Both the position numbers and the translations under genes were made by a program. From assembly GCF_020615385.1 (NCBI RefSeq), contig NZ_JAJAVB010000016.1, positions 1 through 49,315 on the forward strand: a stretch of 49,315 bases of DNA. Direction: 5' to 3'. This DNA comes from Jiella soli. GTDB taxonomy: Bacteria; Pseudomonadota; Alphaproteobacteria; Rhizobiales; Rhizobiaceae. Shown one piece after another: positions 9,744 to 18,987 of this stretch. Within the stretch, counting starts at the first letter, position 1. Every line of letters begins with the position of its first letter. The notes under the pieces are model-generated. The model was not told the DNA's origin and did no database searches. It saw nothing but the letters and a program-made list of their open reading frames with translations.

Positions 9744-10334
9744 TCAGCTTCGCGCATCGATCGCTTCGGCGACCTGATCCGCCATCTTCAAGAGACGGAC
9801 GATAACCGGCACGGCAAGGGCAAAGGTGGCACGCTCGCGGCCGCGCGCGGCCTGCGCCTCCCGCACCTCCTCGAGAACCGTGGCCACGGCCGGAATGAAG
9901 CGGATCGCCAGCGAGATGGCGAGGCTCGTCTTCTCCACGTCGAGCCCGATGCGGGAAAGCGGCGACAGACCCCGCTCGACCACGGCGACCATGTCCGCGG
10001 TCCGCGTCGTCAGGGTCACCAGGCCGGCCGCGAGGATCAGCGCGGCAAAGCGCAGGACGAGAAGCGCGGCCTCGCCGAGCGATGCCAGCCAGAGCTGCGC
10101 GAGGAAGAGGATCACGAGAATCCAGAGAGCCGGTCGGATCTGGGAGATGACGAGGGAGGCGGGCAGGCGCGCCGCCGCGTAGCCGGCGAGGACGAGGAGA
10201 AGCGCCGCGGCCGCAAGCCAGAGCGAGGGCAGGGCGAAGAGGAGGGTGCCGAGCCCGATCAGGGCGAGGAGCTTGGCGCCCGCCGGCGCATGGTGCACCG
10301 GGCTCGATCCCGGTCGGTAGAGCCCGCCGATCAT
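9744..10334 (-). CDS. bioN: BioN, energy-coupling T component of biotin ECF transporter
   Basis: A 196-residue integral membrane T-component with about five hydrophobic segments. The cytoplasmic coupling region contains the conserved Ala-Arg-Gly signature (EAQAARGRE), which engages the ATPase grooves. The small size matches BioN rather than the larger EcfT of group II transporters. It overlaps bioM by four bases and follows bioY-bioM, so its assignment rests on this context as well as on family features. It connects ATP hydrolysis by BioM to substrate capture by BioY. Confidence 0.88.
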   Translation of the reverse strand: MIGGLYRPGSSPVHHAPAGAKLLALIGLGTLLFALPSLWLAAAALLLVLAGYAAARLPASLVISQIRPALWILVILFLAQLWLASLGEAALLVLRFAALILAAGLVTLTTRTADMVAVVERGLSPLSRIGLDVEKTSLAISLAIRFIPAVATVLEEVREAQAARGRERATFALAVPVIVRLLKMADQVAEAIDARS

Positions 10335-11038
10335 CCGATGATCCTCAGATAGGCCGAAATCGCCGCGTCCGGCGGACCGTCGAAGGCGAGCCGGCCTTCC
10401 TCGAAGACCAGGACGCGGTCGAAGTCCTGCAGAAGCGAGAGATCGTGGGTGACGAGGACGACCTGCTGGTCGAGGCTCCCCACGGCGGACATCACGCGGC
10501 GCGTATTGCGCAGGTCGAGCAGCGTCGTCGGCTCGTCGAGGACGAGCCAGGCGGGCTCCGCGATCATGACGCCGGCGAGCGCCACCATCTGCCGCTCGCC
10601 GCCGGACAGTTCGTGCACCAGCCGGTCGGCAAAGCCGGGGATGCCGAAACGGGCGAGCGTGTCGGAGACGAGGCGCGGGATCTCCGCCTTGGGGACGCGG
10701 CCCTTGAGGCCGAAGGCGAGATCCTCGCCGACGGTCGGATAGACGATCTGGTTGTCCGGGTTCTGGAACAGGAAGCCGACACGGCGGCGCACCGCCTTCG
10801 CCTGCCGGCGCGTATCGAGACCATCCACCGTCACCGCGCCGTCCGCCGGCAGGATCAGCCCGTTGAGAAGGCGCGCGAAGGTGCTCTTGCCGGAGCCGTT
10901 GGCGCCGATAATGCCGATGCGCCTTTCGGCGAGCGTCAGGGCGATGCCGGCGAGGACGGTCCGTCCGCCGCGAACGACACTGACGCCGCGCAGTTCGATC
11001 CCGCGGCCGGGAGCGCCATCAGCTGCGACGGGTCGCAA
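10331..11038 (-). CDS. bioM: BioM, ATPase of biotin ECF transporter
   Basis: A 235-residue ECF-type ATPase. Walker A is GANGSGKST, the Q-loop region is FLFQNPDNQI (the PDNQ form typical of ECF ATPases), the signature is ELSGGERQMV, Walker B is WLVLDEP and the switch histidine is in LVTHD. It overlaps the end of bioY (its start is 20 bases inside bioY) and its stop overlaps the bioN start by four bases, so the three genes form one tightly coupled operon. Together they import biotin. Confidence 0.92.
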   Translation of the reverse strand: MRPVAADGAPGRGIELRGVSVVRGGRTVLAGIALTLAERRIGIIGANGSGKSTFARLLNGLILPADGAVTVDGLDTRRQAKAVRRRVGFLFQNPDNQIVYPTVGEDLAFGLKGRVPKAEIPRLVSDTLARFGIPGFADRLVHELSGGERQMVALAGVMIAEPAWLVLDEPTTLLDLRNTRRVMSAVGSLDQQVVLVTHDLSLLQDFDRVLVFEEGRLAFDGPPDAAISAYLRIIG

Positions 11039-11582
11039 TGTCGGGCGAAATCAGCGGATAGGCCCGCTTGACCATGACGATGACGGCAGCGGCGACGCCG
11101 GCCTTGATGAGGTCGCCGGGAATGAAGGTGGCCGAGCCCAGGAATGCGCGGTCAAGCGAAACTCCGGCGGCGGCAGTGATCCAGGGAACGCCAATCGCGT
11201 AGAGGACCACGACTCCGCCGGCGACGGCCGCCAGGAAGGCGGTGACGAAGCCGAGCCTCGTCCAGAACCGCTCGACGATGAAGCCCGTGACGGCGGCCGC
11301 GGCGATCCAGCCAAAGATGAAGCCGGCGGTCGGCCCCGCGAAGACGGCGAGACCACCCCGGCCGCCCGACAGCAGCGGCAGGCCGATCGCCACGAGGACG
11401 ATGAAGAGGAGCATCGACAAGGCGCCCCGCCTTGCGCCCAGGATGCCGCCGGCAAGCATCGGCCCCATGGACTGCGCCGTGATCGGCACGCCGATCGCCG
11501 GGACCATCAGCGGCGGGAAGGCGCCGAGCACCGCCATCAGGGCGGCGAAGAGCGCGATGAAGACGATGTCTCTGGTGGCCAA
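11019..11582 (-). CDS. bioY: BioY, biotin-binding S component
   Basis: A 187-residue membrane protein with about six segments and BioY hallmarks: PITAQSMGPMLAG near the N-terminus, then GGRGGLAVFAGPTAGFIFGW. It captures biotin and works alone at low affinity or with BioM/BioN at high affinity. The start is placed at the TTG at 11582, which gives the normal family length and has AAGGA about 8 bases upstream. The open frame continues to 11672 without family character. No TTATCTATAA-like BioR operator is visible in the 150 bases upstream, so the usual alphaproteobacterial biotin repressor may not act here. Confidence 0.9.
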   Translation of the reverse strand: MATRDIVFIALFAALMAVLGAFPPLMVPAIGVPITAQSMGPMLAGGILGARRGALSMLLFIVLVAIGLPLLSGGRGGLAVFAGPTAGFIFGWIAAAAVTGFIVERFWTRLGFVTAFLAAVAGGVVVLYAIGVPWITAAAGVSLDRAFLGSATFIPGDLIKAGVAAAVIVMVKRAYPLISPDIATRRS

Positions 11583-11732
11583 GGAAACGGTCCTTCGAAG
11601 GCGTCGATCGTTGCATGGCGCTCGCCGACGGACGCGAAACCGCCGATGCGCATCGCGCCTTCCAGACCTCATCGCGCCGCTGCCGTCAACGTCTCCCTGG
11701 GGGAGGCTCGCTGCCTTGGCGCCCGGTCGGGC

Positions 11733-12128
11733 TCAGGCGGCGCTGATGTCGGTCAGGGCGAAGTCGTCGCCCTTGTAGAGCAGCGGGACGTCGAGATGGC
11801 GGGCACAGGCATAGGCGAGGCAGTCGCCGAAATTGAGGCTCGCGGGATGCCGGCCCTTGCCGTAGCGGGCATAGGCATCGACGGCGAGCACTGCGGCTTC
11901 GGGCGGGATGGCGACGATCTCGATCTGCATGTCGGCGAGGTAGTCGAAGATCGCCGCCTTCCCGGCCTCGATCTGCCAGTTCATGCGCCGGCAACAGGAG
12001 ACGACCGCTTCCCAGAGTGCAGTCGGCGACACGATCAGGCGATCGGCCGACTTCATGCGTGCGAGGATTTCCTCGGCATCGTCCTCTTCGAGAAAGATGG
12101 CGCAGAGTGCCGAGGCATCGATGAACAT
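11733..12128 (-). CDS. vapC: VapC-like PIN-domain toxin (second copy)
   Basis: A 131-residue PIN-domain ribonuclease. The acidic site residues are Asp4 (FIDASAL), Glu40 (ALWEAVV), Asp102 (NFGDCLAY) and Asp121/122 (KGDDF). The ATG at 12128 overlaps the antitoxin stop (ATGA), which is preferred over the TTG one codon earlier. This places it as the second gene of a type II module. It resembles the VapC at 6750-7133 across the KGxHPAxLNFGDC block, but it is paired with a different antitoxin family. Confidence 0.9.
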   Translation of the reverse strand: MFIDASALCAIFLEEDDAEEILARMKSADRLIVSPTALWEAVVSCCRRMNWQIEAGKAAIFDYLADMQIEIVAIPPEAAVLAVDAYARYGKGRHPASLNFGDCLAYACARHLDVPLLYKGDDFALTDISAA

Positions 12129-12403
12129 CAATCATCCTCGTACAGGCTGTCGATCCAATCCTTCGTCACAGGCAGACCATCGCCGCCGGGCGGATATCGC
12201 TGCCGGACCGCTCGAGCGGTTTCCAAGGCGTGATCGACATAGGCACGCGTTTCGGCATCAAACGTCGGTGCTTTGGGAGGATCTGCCGCAGCCAGCGCCT
12301 CACGCAGCGCCTCGCGCACGGCCTCCGTCTTACTGGTCTGCTTGAGCCTCGCGAGACGTTCGGCGAGTTCGCCGACCTCGGGATCCTTGACGTAAAGCGG
12401 CAT
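12128..12403 (-). CDS. vapB: VapB-like antitoxin (Rv0623-type)
   Basis: A 91-residue antitoxin starting MPLYVKDPEV with a helix-rich region ELAERLARLKQTSKTEAVRE, the pattern of the VapB family whose N-terminus binds DNA and pairs with PIN toxins. The C-terminal half, rich in acidic residues and ending in WIDSLYEDD, is the probable toxin-neutralising tail. An AAGGAGG ribosome site lies about 6 bases before the ATG at 12403; the open frame to 12484 is not used. Twin palindromes in the leader suggest autoregulation. Confidence 0.88.
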   Translation of the reverse strand: MPLYVKDPEVGELAERLARLKQTSKTEAVREALREALAAADPPKAPTFDAETRAYVDHALETARAVRQRYPPGGDGLPVTKDWIDSLYEDD

Positions 12404-12417
12404 CGCGGCCTCCTTGA

Positions 12418-12448
12418 GGATATCCCAAATGTAATTCAAGGATATCCC
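12418..12448 (-). promoter_or_regulatory. Twin GGATATCC palindromes, probable VapBC operator
   Basis: Two perfect eight-base palindromes, GGATATCC, lie at 12418-12425 and 12441-12448, with centres 23 bases apart, about two helical turns on the same face of the DNA. They stand 15-45 bases upstream of the vapB start. VapBC complexes commonly bind such paired sites to repress their own promoter. That this is the operator is inferred. No clear -35/-10 pair could be assigned between them. Confidence 0.5.
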
Positions 12449-12522
12449 GCTGTCCATAACAGGACGCCAAGCGTTTCCCGCCATCGCCGGCGGCAGCGCC
12501 AGTCATGACGTCCTGATCGGAT

Positions 12523-14010
<1,488 letters not shown>

Positions 14011-14092
14011 CAGAATTCCTCCGGGGGCATGGCGTCTCGGTCGATGTCGGAAGGCCGGGTCGCCCCGGCCCTCCGCTAGCGGTCTGCGTCGA

Positions 14093-15865
14093 TCAGTTCG
14101 ACGACTTCTCGGCCTCTCCGCCGGCGGGCATTGCCGCCTCGGAGTCCTGCCAGCTCTTCACCAGTTCGTCATAGGAGACGGTGATCGGCTTCTCCTTCTC
14201 GTTTTCCTTCTTGGGCTGAGGCGCGAGCGTGCCGTTCGCCTTGGCCTGCTCGACCCAGTATTCCATGTCGTGCTCTTCGTTGAGCTTCGGGCCGATGTCG
14301 CCCTGGATGCCTGCCCGCTCGAGGCGGTTCATCACCTGCTCCTGGTTGGCGCAGAGCGCGTCCATGGCTTCCTGCGGGGTCTTGGCGCCCGAAGCCGCAT
14401 CGCCGATCGCTTGCCACCAGAGCTGGGCGAGCTTCGGATAGTCCGGCACGTTGGTGCCGGTCGGGGACCACTGCTTGCGGGCCGGCGAGCGGTAGAACTC
14501 GACGAGGCCGCCGAGCTTGGGCGCACGCTCGGTGAAGCTCTTGTCGCGGATCGTCGACTCGCGGGTGAAGGTCAGGCCCTCGTGGCTCTTCTTCACGTCG
14601 ACGGTCTTCGAGCCGACGAACTGGGCGTAGAGCCAGGCGGCCTTGGCCCTGTCGACGGGGGTCGACTTCATCAGCGTCCAGGAGCCGACATCCTGATAGC
14701 CGAGCTTCATGCCGTCGACCCAGTAGACGCCGTGCGGCGACGGCGCCATGCGCCACTTCGGATTGCCTTCCTCGTCGACGACGGGCAGGCCCTCCTTCAC
14801 CATGTCGGCCGTGAAGGCGGTGTACCAGAAGATCTGCTGGGCGATCTGGCCCTGCGCCGGCACCGGACCGCTCTCGGAGAAGGTCATGCCCTGGGCTTCC
14901 TGCGGGGCGTACGCCTTCAGCCAGTCGAGATATTTCTGGATCGAGTAGACCGCCGCAGGCCCGTTGGTGTCGCCGCCGCGGGCAACGCAGGAGCCGGTCG
15001 GCTGGCTCTGCTCGTTGACGCGGATGCCCCATTCGTCGACCGGCAGGCCGTTCGGGATGCCCTTGTCGCCATTGCCGGCCATCGACAGCCAGGCGTCAGT
15101 GAAGCGCCAGCCCAGCGACGGGTCCTTCTTGCCGTAGTCCATGTGGCCATAGACCTTCTGACCGTCGATCTCCCGGCCGGTGAAGAACTCGGCGATATCC
15201 TCATAGGCCGACCAGTTGACTGGAACGCCGAGGTCGTAGCCGTACTTCTCCTTGAAGTCGGCCTTGTTCTTCTCGTCGTTGAACCAGTCGTAGCGGAACC
15301 AGTAGAGGTTGGCGAACTGCTGATCCGGCAACTGGTAGAGCTTGCCGTCCGGGGCCGTGGTGAAGGACGTCCCGATATAGTCGGCGACGTCGAGCATCGG
15401 ATTGGTGACGTCCTTGCCGTCGTTCTCCATGAAGTCGGTGAGGTTGCGGACCTGCTGGTAGCGCCAGTGGGTGCCGATCAGATCGCTATCGTTGACATAG
15501 GCGTCGTAGATGTTCTCTCCCGACTGCATCTGCGTCTGGAGCTTCTCGATGACGTCGCCCTCGCCGATCAGGTCGTGGGTGACCTTGATGCCGGTGATGG
15601 CGGTGAAGGCCGGGGCGAGGACCTTGGACTCGTATTCATGGGTGGTGATGGTTTCGGACACGACCTTGATGTCCATGCCCTGGAAGGGCTTGGCCGCGTC
15701 GATGAACCACTGCATCTCCTTTTCCTGCTCGGCGCGGGGTAGCGTCGAGAGATCCTTGATCTCGGTGTCCAGGAACTTCTTGGCGGCGTCCATGTCGGCG
15801 AAGGCCGGTCCGGAGGCGAGCGCGATGGCAATGGTCGCACTGGTCACCCAGAGACTGCGTTTCAT
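14093..15865 (-). CDS. glpV: Glycerol-3-phosphate binding protein GlpV
   Basis: A 590-residue periplasmic substrate-binding protein. Residues 1-24 are a Sec signal peptide ([19 protein letters not shown], cut after AFA). It is larger than typical sugar-binding proteins, as are the GlpV proteins of rhizobial glpSTPQUV systems. It captures sn-glycerol 3-phosphate for GlpP/GlpQ. The ATG at 15865 is preceded by GGGAGGA; the upstream extension to 15901 has no signal-peptide character. The charged C-terminus, rich in Lys and Glu, is unusual for a soluble periplasmic lobe and may be a flexible tail. Position between glpU and glpK supports the assignment. Confidence 0.9.
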   Translation of the reverse strand: MKRSLWVTSATIAIALASGPAFADMDAAKKFLDTEIKDLSTLPRAEQEKEMQWFIDAAKPFQGMDIKVVSETITTHEYESKVLAPAFTAITGIKVTHDLIGEGDVIEKLQTQMQSGENIYDAYVNDSDLIGTHWRYQQVRNLTDFMENDGKDVTNPMLDVADYIGTSFTTAPDGKLYQLPDQQFANLYWFRYDWFNDEKNKADFKEKYGYDLGVPVNWSAYEDIAEFFTGREIDGQKVYGHMDYGKKDPSLGWRFTDAWLSMAGNGDKGIPNGLPVDEWGIRVNEQSQPTGSCVARGGDTNGPAAVYSIQKYLDWLKAYAPQEAQGMTFSESGPVPAQGQIAQQIFWYTAFTADMVKEGLPVVDEEGNPKWRMAPSPHGVYWVDGMKLGYQDVGSWTLMKSTPVDRAKAAWLYAQFVGSKTVDVKKSHEGLTFTRESTIRDKSFTERAPKLGGLVEFYRSPARKQWSPTGTNVPDYPKLAQLWWQAIGDAASGAKTPQEAMDALCANQEQVMNRLERAGIQGDIGPKLNEEHDMEYWVEQAKANGTLAPQPKKENEKEKPITVSYDELVKSWQDSEAAMPAGGEAEKSSN

Positions 15866-15952
15866 AAGATATCCTCCCGTTGAGACAGCCGGTCGATCCA
15901 TCCCGAGATCCGAGCCGACCGGCGGCGGCCCGAACCCATGTTCCCTTCCGCC

Positions 15953-16237
15953 TCAGACGATGCGGAAGACGAGAATGAAGAAGAGCGCAGAGACGCCGAG
16001 GGCGTACCAGAGCGACAGATCGGTGGCCCAGAGCCAGCCGAGGCAGATGAAGGCCGAGCCGAGCAGCGACACGAACAGTCGGTCGCCCCGCGTCGTCTCG
16101 AAGCGCAGGATGCCGACCCGCGGCGAACCGCCGGGCACGGCGTATTCCCACACGCCCATCAGCGCGATCAGCGAAAAGATGACGATGAAGAAGATCGCCG
16201 TCGGCCAGGTCCAGGCCATCCAGGATAGGTCGATCAT
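15953..16237 (-). CDS. glpU: GlpU, small membrane protein of the glycerol-3-phosphate importer (DUF2160)
   Basis: A 94-residue protein with two or three hydrophobic segments (WPTAIFFIVIFSLIALMGVW, then LFVSLLGSAFICLGWLW and LGVSALFFILVF). It matches the DUF2160 proteins encoded between glpQ and glpV in rhizobia. Its role is not settled; it may assist the GlpPQ permease. GGGAG stands about 8 bases before the ATG. In this genome it is separated from glpQ by 961 bases containing a divergently read toxin-antitoxin module, so it is now the first gene of a glpUVK block. Confidence 0.85.
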   Translation of the reverse strand: MIDLSWMAWTWPTAIFFIVIFSLIALMGVWEYAVPGGSPRVGILRFETTRGDRLFVSLLGSAFICLGWLWATDLSLWYALGVSALFFILVFRIV

Positions 16238-16243
16238 GCGTCT

Positions 16244-16251
16244 ACTCCCAT
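16244..16251 (+). repeat. Junction sequence ACTCCCAT, near-duplicate of ACTCCCCAT at 17191
   Basis: ACTCCCAT at the glpU side (16244-16251) and ACTCCCCAT at the glpQ stop (17191-17199) bracket the toxin-antitoxin island. On the glp coding strand they read ATGGGAGT and ATGGGGAGT. Joined at this sequence, glpQ would end some 20 bases before glpU with the ribosome site in place, as expected for an intact operon. They may be remnants of an insertion-site duplication; this is an inference. Confidence 0.4.
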
Positions 16252-16301
16252 TGCAGATTTATCCGTTTTGGCGTATAGTTTTCGCGAGTTCAGACGGATA
16301 A
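16251..16301 (+). promoter_or_regulatory. Promoter and operator of the RelE/XRE module
   Basis: A good housekeeping-type promoter is visible: TTGCAG (16251-16256), a 17-base spacer, then TATAGT (16274-16279). It is embraced by an inverted repeat with perfect eight-base arms, TTATCCGT (16259-16266) and ACGGATAA (16294-16301). The arms overlap the spacer and the start region, the expected place for an operator bound by the XRE antitoxin. The start codon of the toxin follows at 16306. Confidence 0.6.
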
Positions 16302-16305
16302 GCGT

Positions 16306-16539
16306 ATGGATGTTCGCTTTACCAAGGCGGCGCGGAAAGGCCTCAAGTCGATGCCGGCGGCGGACCAGAGGGCGATGGTCGAGAAGCTTGTGCGTTACGC
16401 CGAAACCGGATTGGGCGACGTCATCAAGCTCGGCCAACCCGGTTACCGACTCCGGCACGGCGACTGGCGTGCAGTCTTCGAGTTGGTCGACGGAATCTAT
16501 GTCATACGCATCGCCCATCCGCGTGACGTCTATCGGTGA
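16306..16539 (+). CDS. RelE/ParE superfamily (HigB-like) toxin
   Basis: A 77-residue toxin of the RelE/ParE fold, with the pattern FTKAARKGLKSMP, DVIKLGQPGYRLRHGDWRAVFE and DGIYVIRIAHPRDVYR. The RLRxGDWRAVFE segment is the typical core strand of the ribosome-dependent mRNA interferase branch. It precedes an XRE antitoxin gene by nine bases, the toxin-first order seen in HigBA-type modules. It lies on the opposite strand inside the glp operon, 68 bases from the divergent glpU start. Confidence 0.88.
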   Translation: MDVRFTKAARKGLKSMPAADQRAMVEKLVRYAETGLGDVIKLGQPGYRLRHGDWRAVFELVDGIYVIRIAHPRDVYR

Positions 16540-16548
16540 GGACCAAGG

Positions 16549-16905
16549 ATGAATGAAGCGGTGAACCTGAAGGGCGAGAAGCTGATCGTTCTGACAGAAG
16601 CGGAATATCAGACGATCGTCGAGGATGCCGGCGACGCGGCACTCGCTGAACAAGCGATCATCGAGAACGAGGGCGCGCCGTCCATGCCCTCCGAACTGGT
16701 GCTCGCGTCGCTCAACGGCGAGCTTCACCCGCTCGCCGCCTGGCGCAAGTCGGTCGGCCTGACCCAGGCCGAACTCGCGGCGAAAGCCGGTGTTCGTGCG
16801 GCCAGCGTCTCCGACATCGAAAGCCGCAAGATCGACCCGCGTCTTTCGACGCTTCGCGCGCTGGCCAAGGCTCTGAAGCTTGGGATCGAGGACATCGTGG
16901 ACTGA
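16549..16905 (+). CDS. XRE-family antitoxin (HigA-like)
   Basis: A 118-residue protein. The C-terminal half (residues of about 60-118) is a helix-turn-helix of the XRE type (LAAWRKSVGLTQAELAAKAG, then AASVSDIESRKIDPRLSTLR). The N-terminal half, with LTEAEYQTIVEDAGDAALAE, is a probable toxin-binding region. This order, with DNA-binding domain at the C-terminus, is common in antitoxins paired with RelE/HigB toxins. The complex probably binds the inverted repeat at 16259-16301 and represses the operon. Confidence 0.88.
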   Translation: MNEAVNLKGEKLIVLTEAEYQTIVEDAGDAALAEQAIIENEGAPSMPSELVLASLNGELHPLAAWRKSVGLTQAELAAKAGVRAASVSDIESRKIDPRLSTLRALAKALKLGIEDIVD

Positions 16906-17198
16906 GGTTGGAGATTGCACTGAGATTGCGACACGCCGTGCCGCCATTCCCTCACCCTTCGACCCTTCGACACGCTCAGGATGAGGTCGCTTAGCTCGCA
17001 CCTCAGGATGAGGGAATGGGGGAAACGCCGCGGCGTTTGAAAATCCGAGAAGGTGGGGTCCGTTTTGCTGCTCCGCTGGTCGGGACGAGCCCGGGCACAA
17101 AGGCGCGACGTATCCCCGCCCCTTCATCCTGAGGTGCGAGCGAAGCGAGCCGCGAAGGGCGAGGGGGCGTCGCGCAAGGTTTGAAGCAACACTCCCCA
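16906..17198. repeat. Palindromic interspersed-repeat block
   Basis: No gene is seen. The stretch carries a perfect 18-base inverted repeat: GCTCGCACCTCAGGATGA at 16994-17011 and its complement at 17124-17141. The core CTCAGGATGAGG occurs at 16975-16986 and 17002-17013 in direct orientation, with a further inverted, slightly altered copy at 17122-17133. Elements with this CATCCTGAGG core are dispersed in many rhizobial genomes. They mark the junction between the toxin-antitoxin module and the end of glpQ, and may also act as a terminator between convergent transcripts. Confidence 0.75.
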
Positions 17199-18092
17199 TC
17201 ACACCCGCCCCAACGCAAAGCCCTTGGCGATGTAGTTGCGCACGAACCAGATCACGATCGCCCCCGGGATGATCGTCAGCGCCCCAGCCGCGGCAAGCAC
17301 CCCCCAGTCCATGCCGGACGCCGACACGGTACGCGTCATGATCGCCGAGATCGGCTTGGCGTCGGTCACGGTCAGGGTGCGGGCGATCAGGAGCTCGACC
17401 CAGGAGAACATGAAGCAGAAGAAGGCGGCGACGCCGATGCCGGACGCGATCAGCGGGGTAAAGATCTTGAAGAAGAACTTGGGAAACGAATAGCCGTCGA
17501 TATAGGCGGTCTCGTCGATCTCCTTCGGGACCCCCGACATGAAGCCTTCGAGAATCCAGACCGCCAGCGGCACGTTGAACAGGCAGTGGGCGAGCGCCAC
17601 GGCGATGTGGGTGTCGATCAGCCCGAAGGCCGAATAGAGCTGGAAGAAGGGCAGCGCGAAGACGGCCGGCGGCGCCATGCGGTTGGTCAGAAGCCAGAAG
17701 AACAGGTGCTTGTCGCCGAGGAACCGGTAGCGCGAGAAGGCATAGGCCGCCGGCAGCGCCACGGCCACCGAGATCACCATGTTCATGACGACATAGATGA
17801 TCGAGTTGACGTAACCCATGTACCAGGACGGATCGGTGAAGATCACCCGGTAATTGTGCAGCGTCGGGTTCTCCGGCCAGAGCGTCAGGGTTCCCAGGAT
17901 CTCCTGATTGGTCTTGAAGCTCATGTTGACGAGCCAGTAGATCGGCAGGAGCAGGAAGACGATGTAGACGATCGGGATCAGCGCCTTCCAGCGGAAGTGC
18001 CCGGTCCTTATTCGCGAGCGGGCGGCGATGGCGCTTTCGGAATGGGCGGCGCCCGGCAGGCTTGGATGGGCCGTGGTCGCGTGGTCGCTCAT
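17199..18092 (-). CDS. glpQ: GlpQ, permease of the glycerol-3-phosphate importer
   Basis: A 297-residue inner-membrane permease (MalG-like). After a polar N-terminus of about 35 residues come six membrane segments (ALIPIVYIVFLLLPIYWLV is the first). The EAA loop, DETAYIDGYSFPKFFFKIFT, contacts the ATPase. Its ATG overlaps the glpP stop (ATGA at 18089-18092). The open frame continues far upstream to 19076, but that region reads glpP in another frame and is spurious. Named after the rhizobial glpSTPQUV system; it is unrelated to the GlpQ phosphodiesterase of enteric bacteria. It is the last gene before the inserted island. Confidence 0.92.
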   Translation of the reverse strand: MSDHATTAHPSLPGAAHSESAIAARSRIRTGHFRWKALIPIVYIVFLLLPIYWLVNMSFKTNQEILGTLTLWPENPTLHNYRVIFTDPSWYMGYVNSIIYVVMNMVISVAVALPAAYAFSRYRFLGDKHLFFWLLTNRMAPPAVFALPFFQLYSAFGLIDTHIAVALAHCLFNVPLAVWILEGFMSGVPKEIDETAYIDGYSFPKFFFKIFTPLIASGIGVAAFFCFMFSWVELLIARTLTVTDAKPISAIMTRTVSASGMDWGVLAAAGALTIIPGAIVIWFVRNYIAKGFALGRV

Positions 18093-18976
18093 TCTCCGCC
18101 TCCCGTCATCGGCTTGTCGTTCCCCGCGTTCGTCATCACCGTGTAGAAGATCCATGACAGGAGCAGAATGATCAGGAAGTAGATCAGGCTCATCGCGGCC
18201 GCCTCGCCGATGTTGAACTGGCCGATGGCGAGTTTCACGAGGTCGATCGACAGGAAGGTCGTGGAATTGCCCGGACCGCCGCCGGTGACGACGAAGGGCT
18301 CGGTGTAGATCATGAAACTGTCCATGAAGCGCAAGAGGACGGCGATCAGCAGCACCCGGCCCATCTTCGGCAGCTGGATGTAGCGGAAGACGGCCCAGCG
18401 CGAAGCGCCGTCGATCTTGGCGGCCTGGTAATAGGCGTCGGGGATCGAGACGAGGCCGGCATAGCACAGGAGCACGACGAGGCTCGTCCAGTGCCAGACG
18501 TCCATGACGACCACCGTCACCCAGGCGTCGAAGGTGTTGCGGACGTAGTTGTAGTCGATGCCCAACGCATCGACCGTATAGCCGAGAAGGCCGATGTCGG
18601 TGCGCGCGAAAACCTGCCAGATCGTGCCGACGACGTTCCAGGGAATGAGCAGCGGCAGCGCCATCAGGACGAGGCAGACGGGCACCCAGATGCCCTTCTT
18701 GGGCATTGCCAGCGCGACGAGAATGCCCAGCGGCACCTCGATGGCGAGGATGATCGCCGAGAACAGGAGGTTGCGGATCAGCGCGTCGTGGAAGCGCTCG
18801 GAGGTCAGCACCTCGCGGAACCAGTCGGCGCCGTACCAGAAGAACTGGTTGTTGCCGAAACTGTCCTGGACCGAATAGTTCACCACCGTCATCAGGGGGA
18901 TCACCGCCGAGAAGGCGACGAGCACCAGCACCGGCAGGACGAAGAACCAGGCCTTGTTGTTCCAGGTCTTTTCCAT
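18089..18976 (-). CDS. glpP: GlpP, permease of the glycerol-3-phosphate importer
   Basis: A 295-residue inner-membrane permease (MalF/UgpA-like) with six predicted membrane segments, the first being FFVLPVLVLVAFSAVIPLM. The EAA loop is AAKIDGASRWAVFRYIQLPK. The conserved GGPGNSTTFLSIDLVKLA motif of carbohydrate-type permeases is near the C-terminus. It is separated from glpT by 11 bases and overlaps glpQ by four, so it is clearly in the operon. It pairs with GlpQ to form the membrane channel. Confidence 0.93.
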   Translation of the reverse strand: MEKTWNNKAWFFVLPVLVLVAFSAVIPLMTVVNYSVQDSFGNNQFFWYGADWFREVLTSERFHDALIRNLLFSAIILAIEVPLGILVALAMPKKGIWVPVCLVLMALPLLIPWNVVGTIWQVFARTDIGLLGYTVDALGIDYNYVRNTFDAWVTVVVMDVWHWTSLVVLLCYAGLVSIPDAYYQAAKIDGASRWAVFRYIQLPKMGRVLLIAVLLRFMDSFMIYTEPFVVTGGGPGNSTTFLSIDLVKLAIGQFNIGEAAAMSLIYFLIILLLSWIFYTVMTNAGNDKPMTGGGE

Positions 18977-18987
18977 GGATCGCTTCC

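Noticed and set aside
11583-11732. A BioR operator before bioY
   Set aside because: No sequence close to TTATCTATAA was found on either strand.
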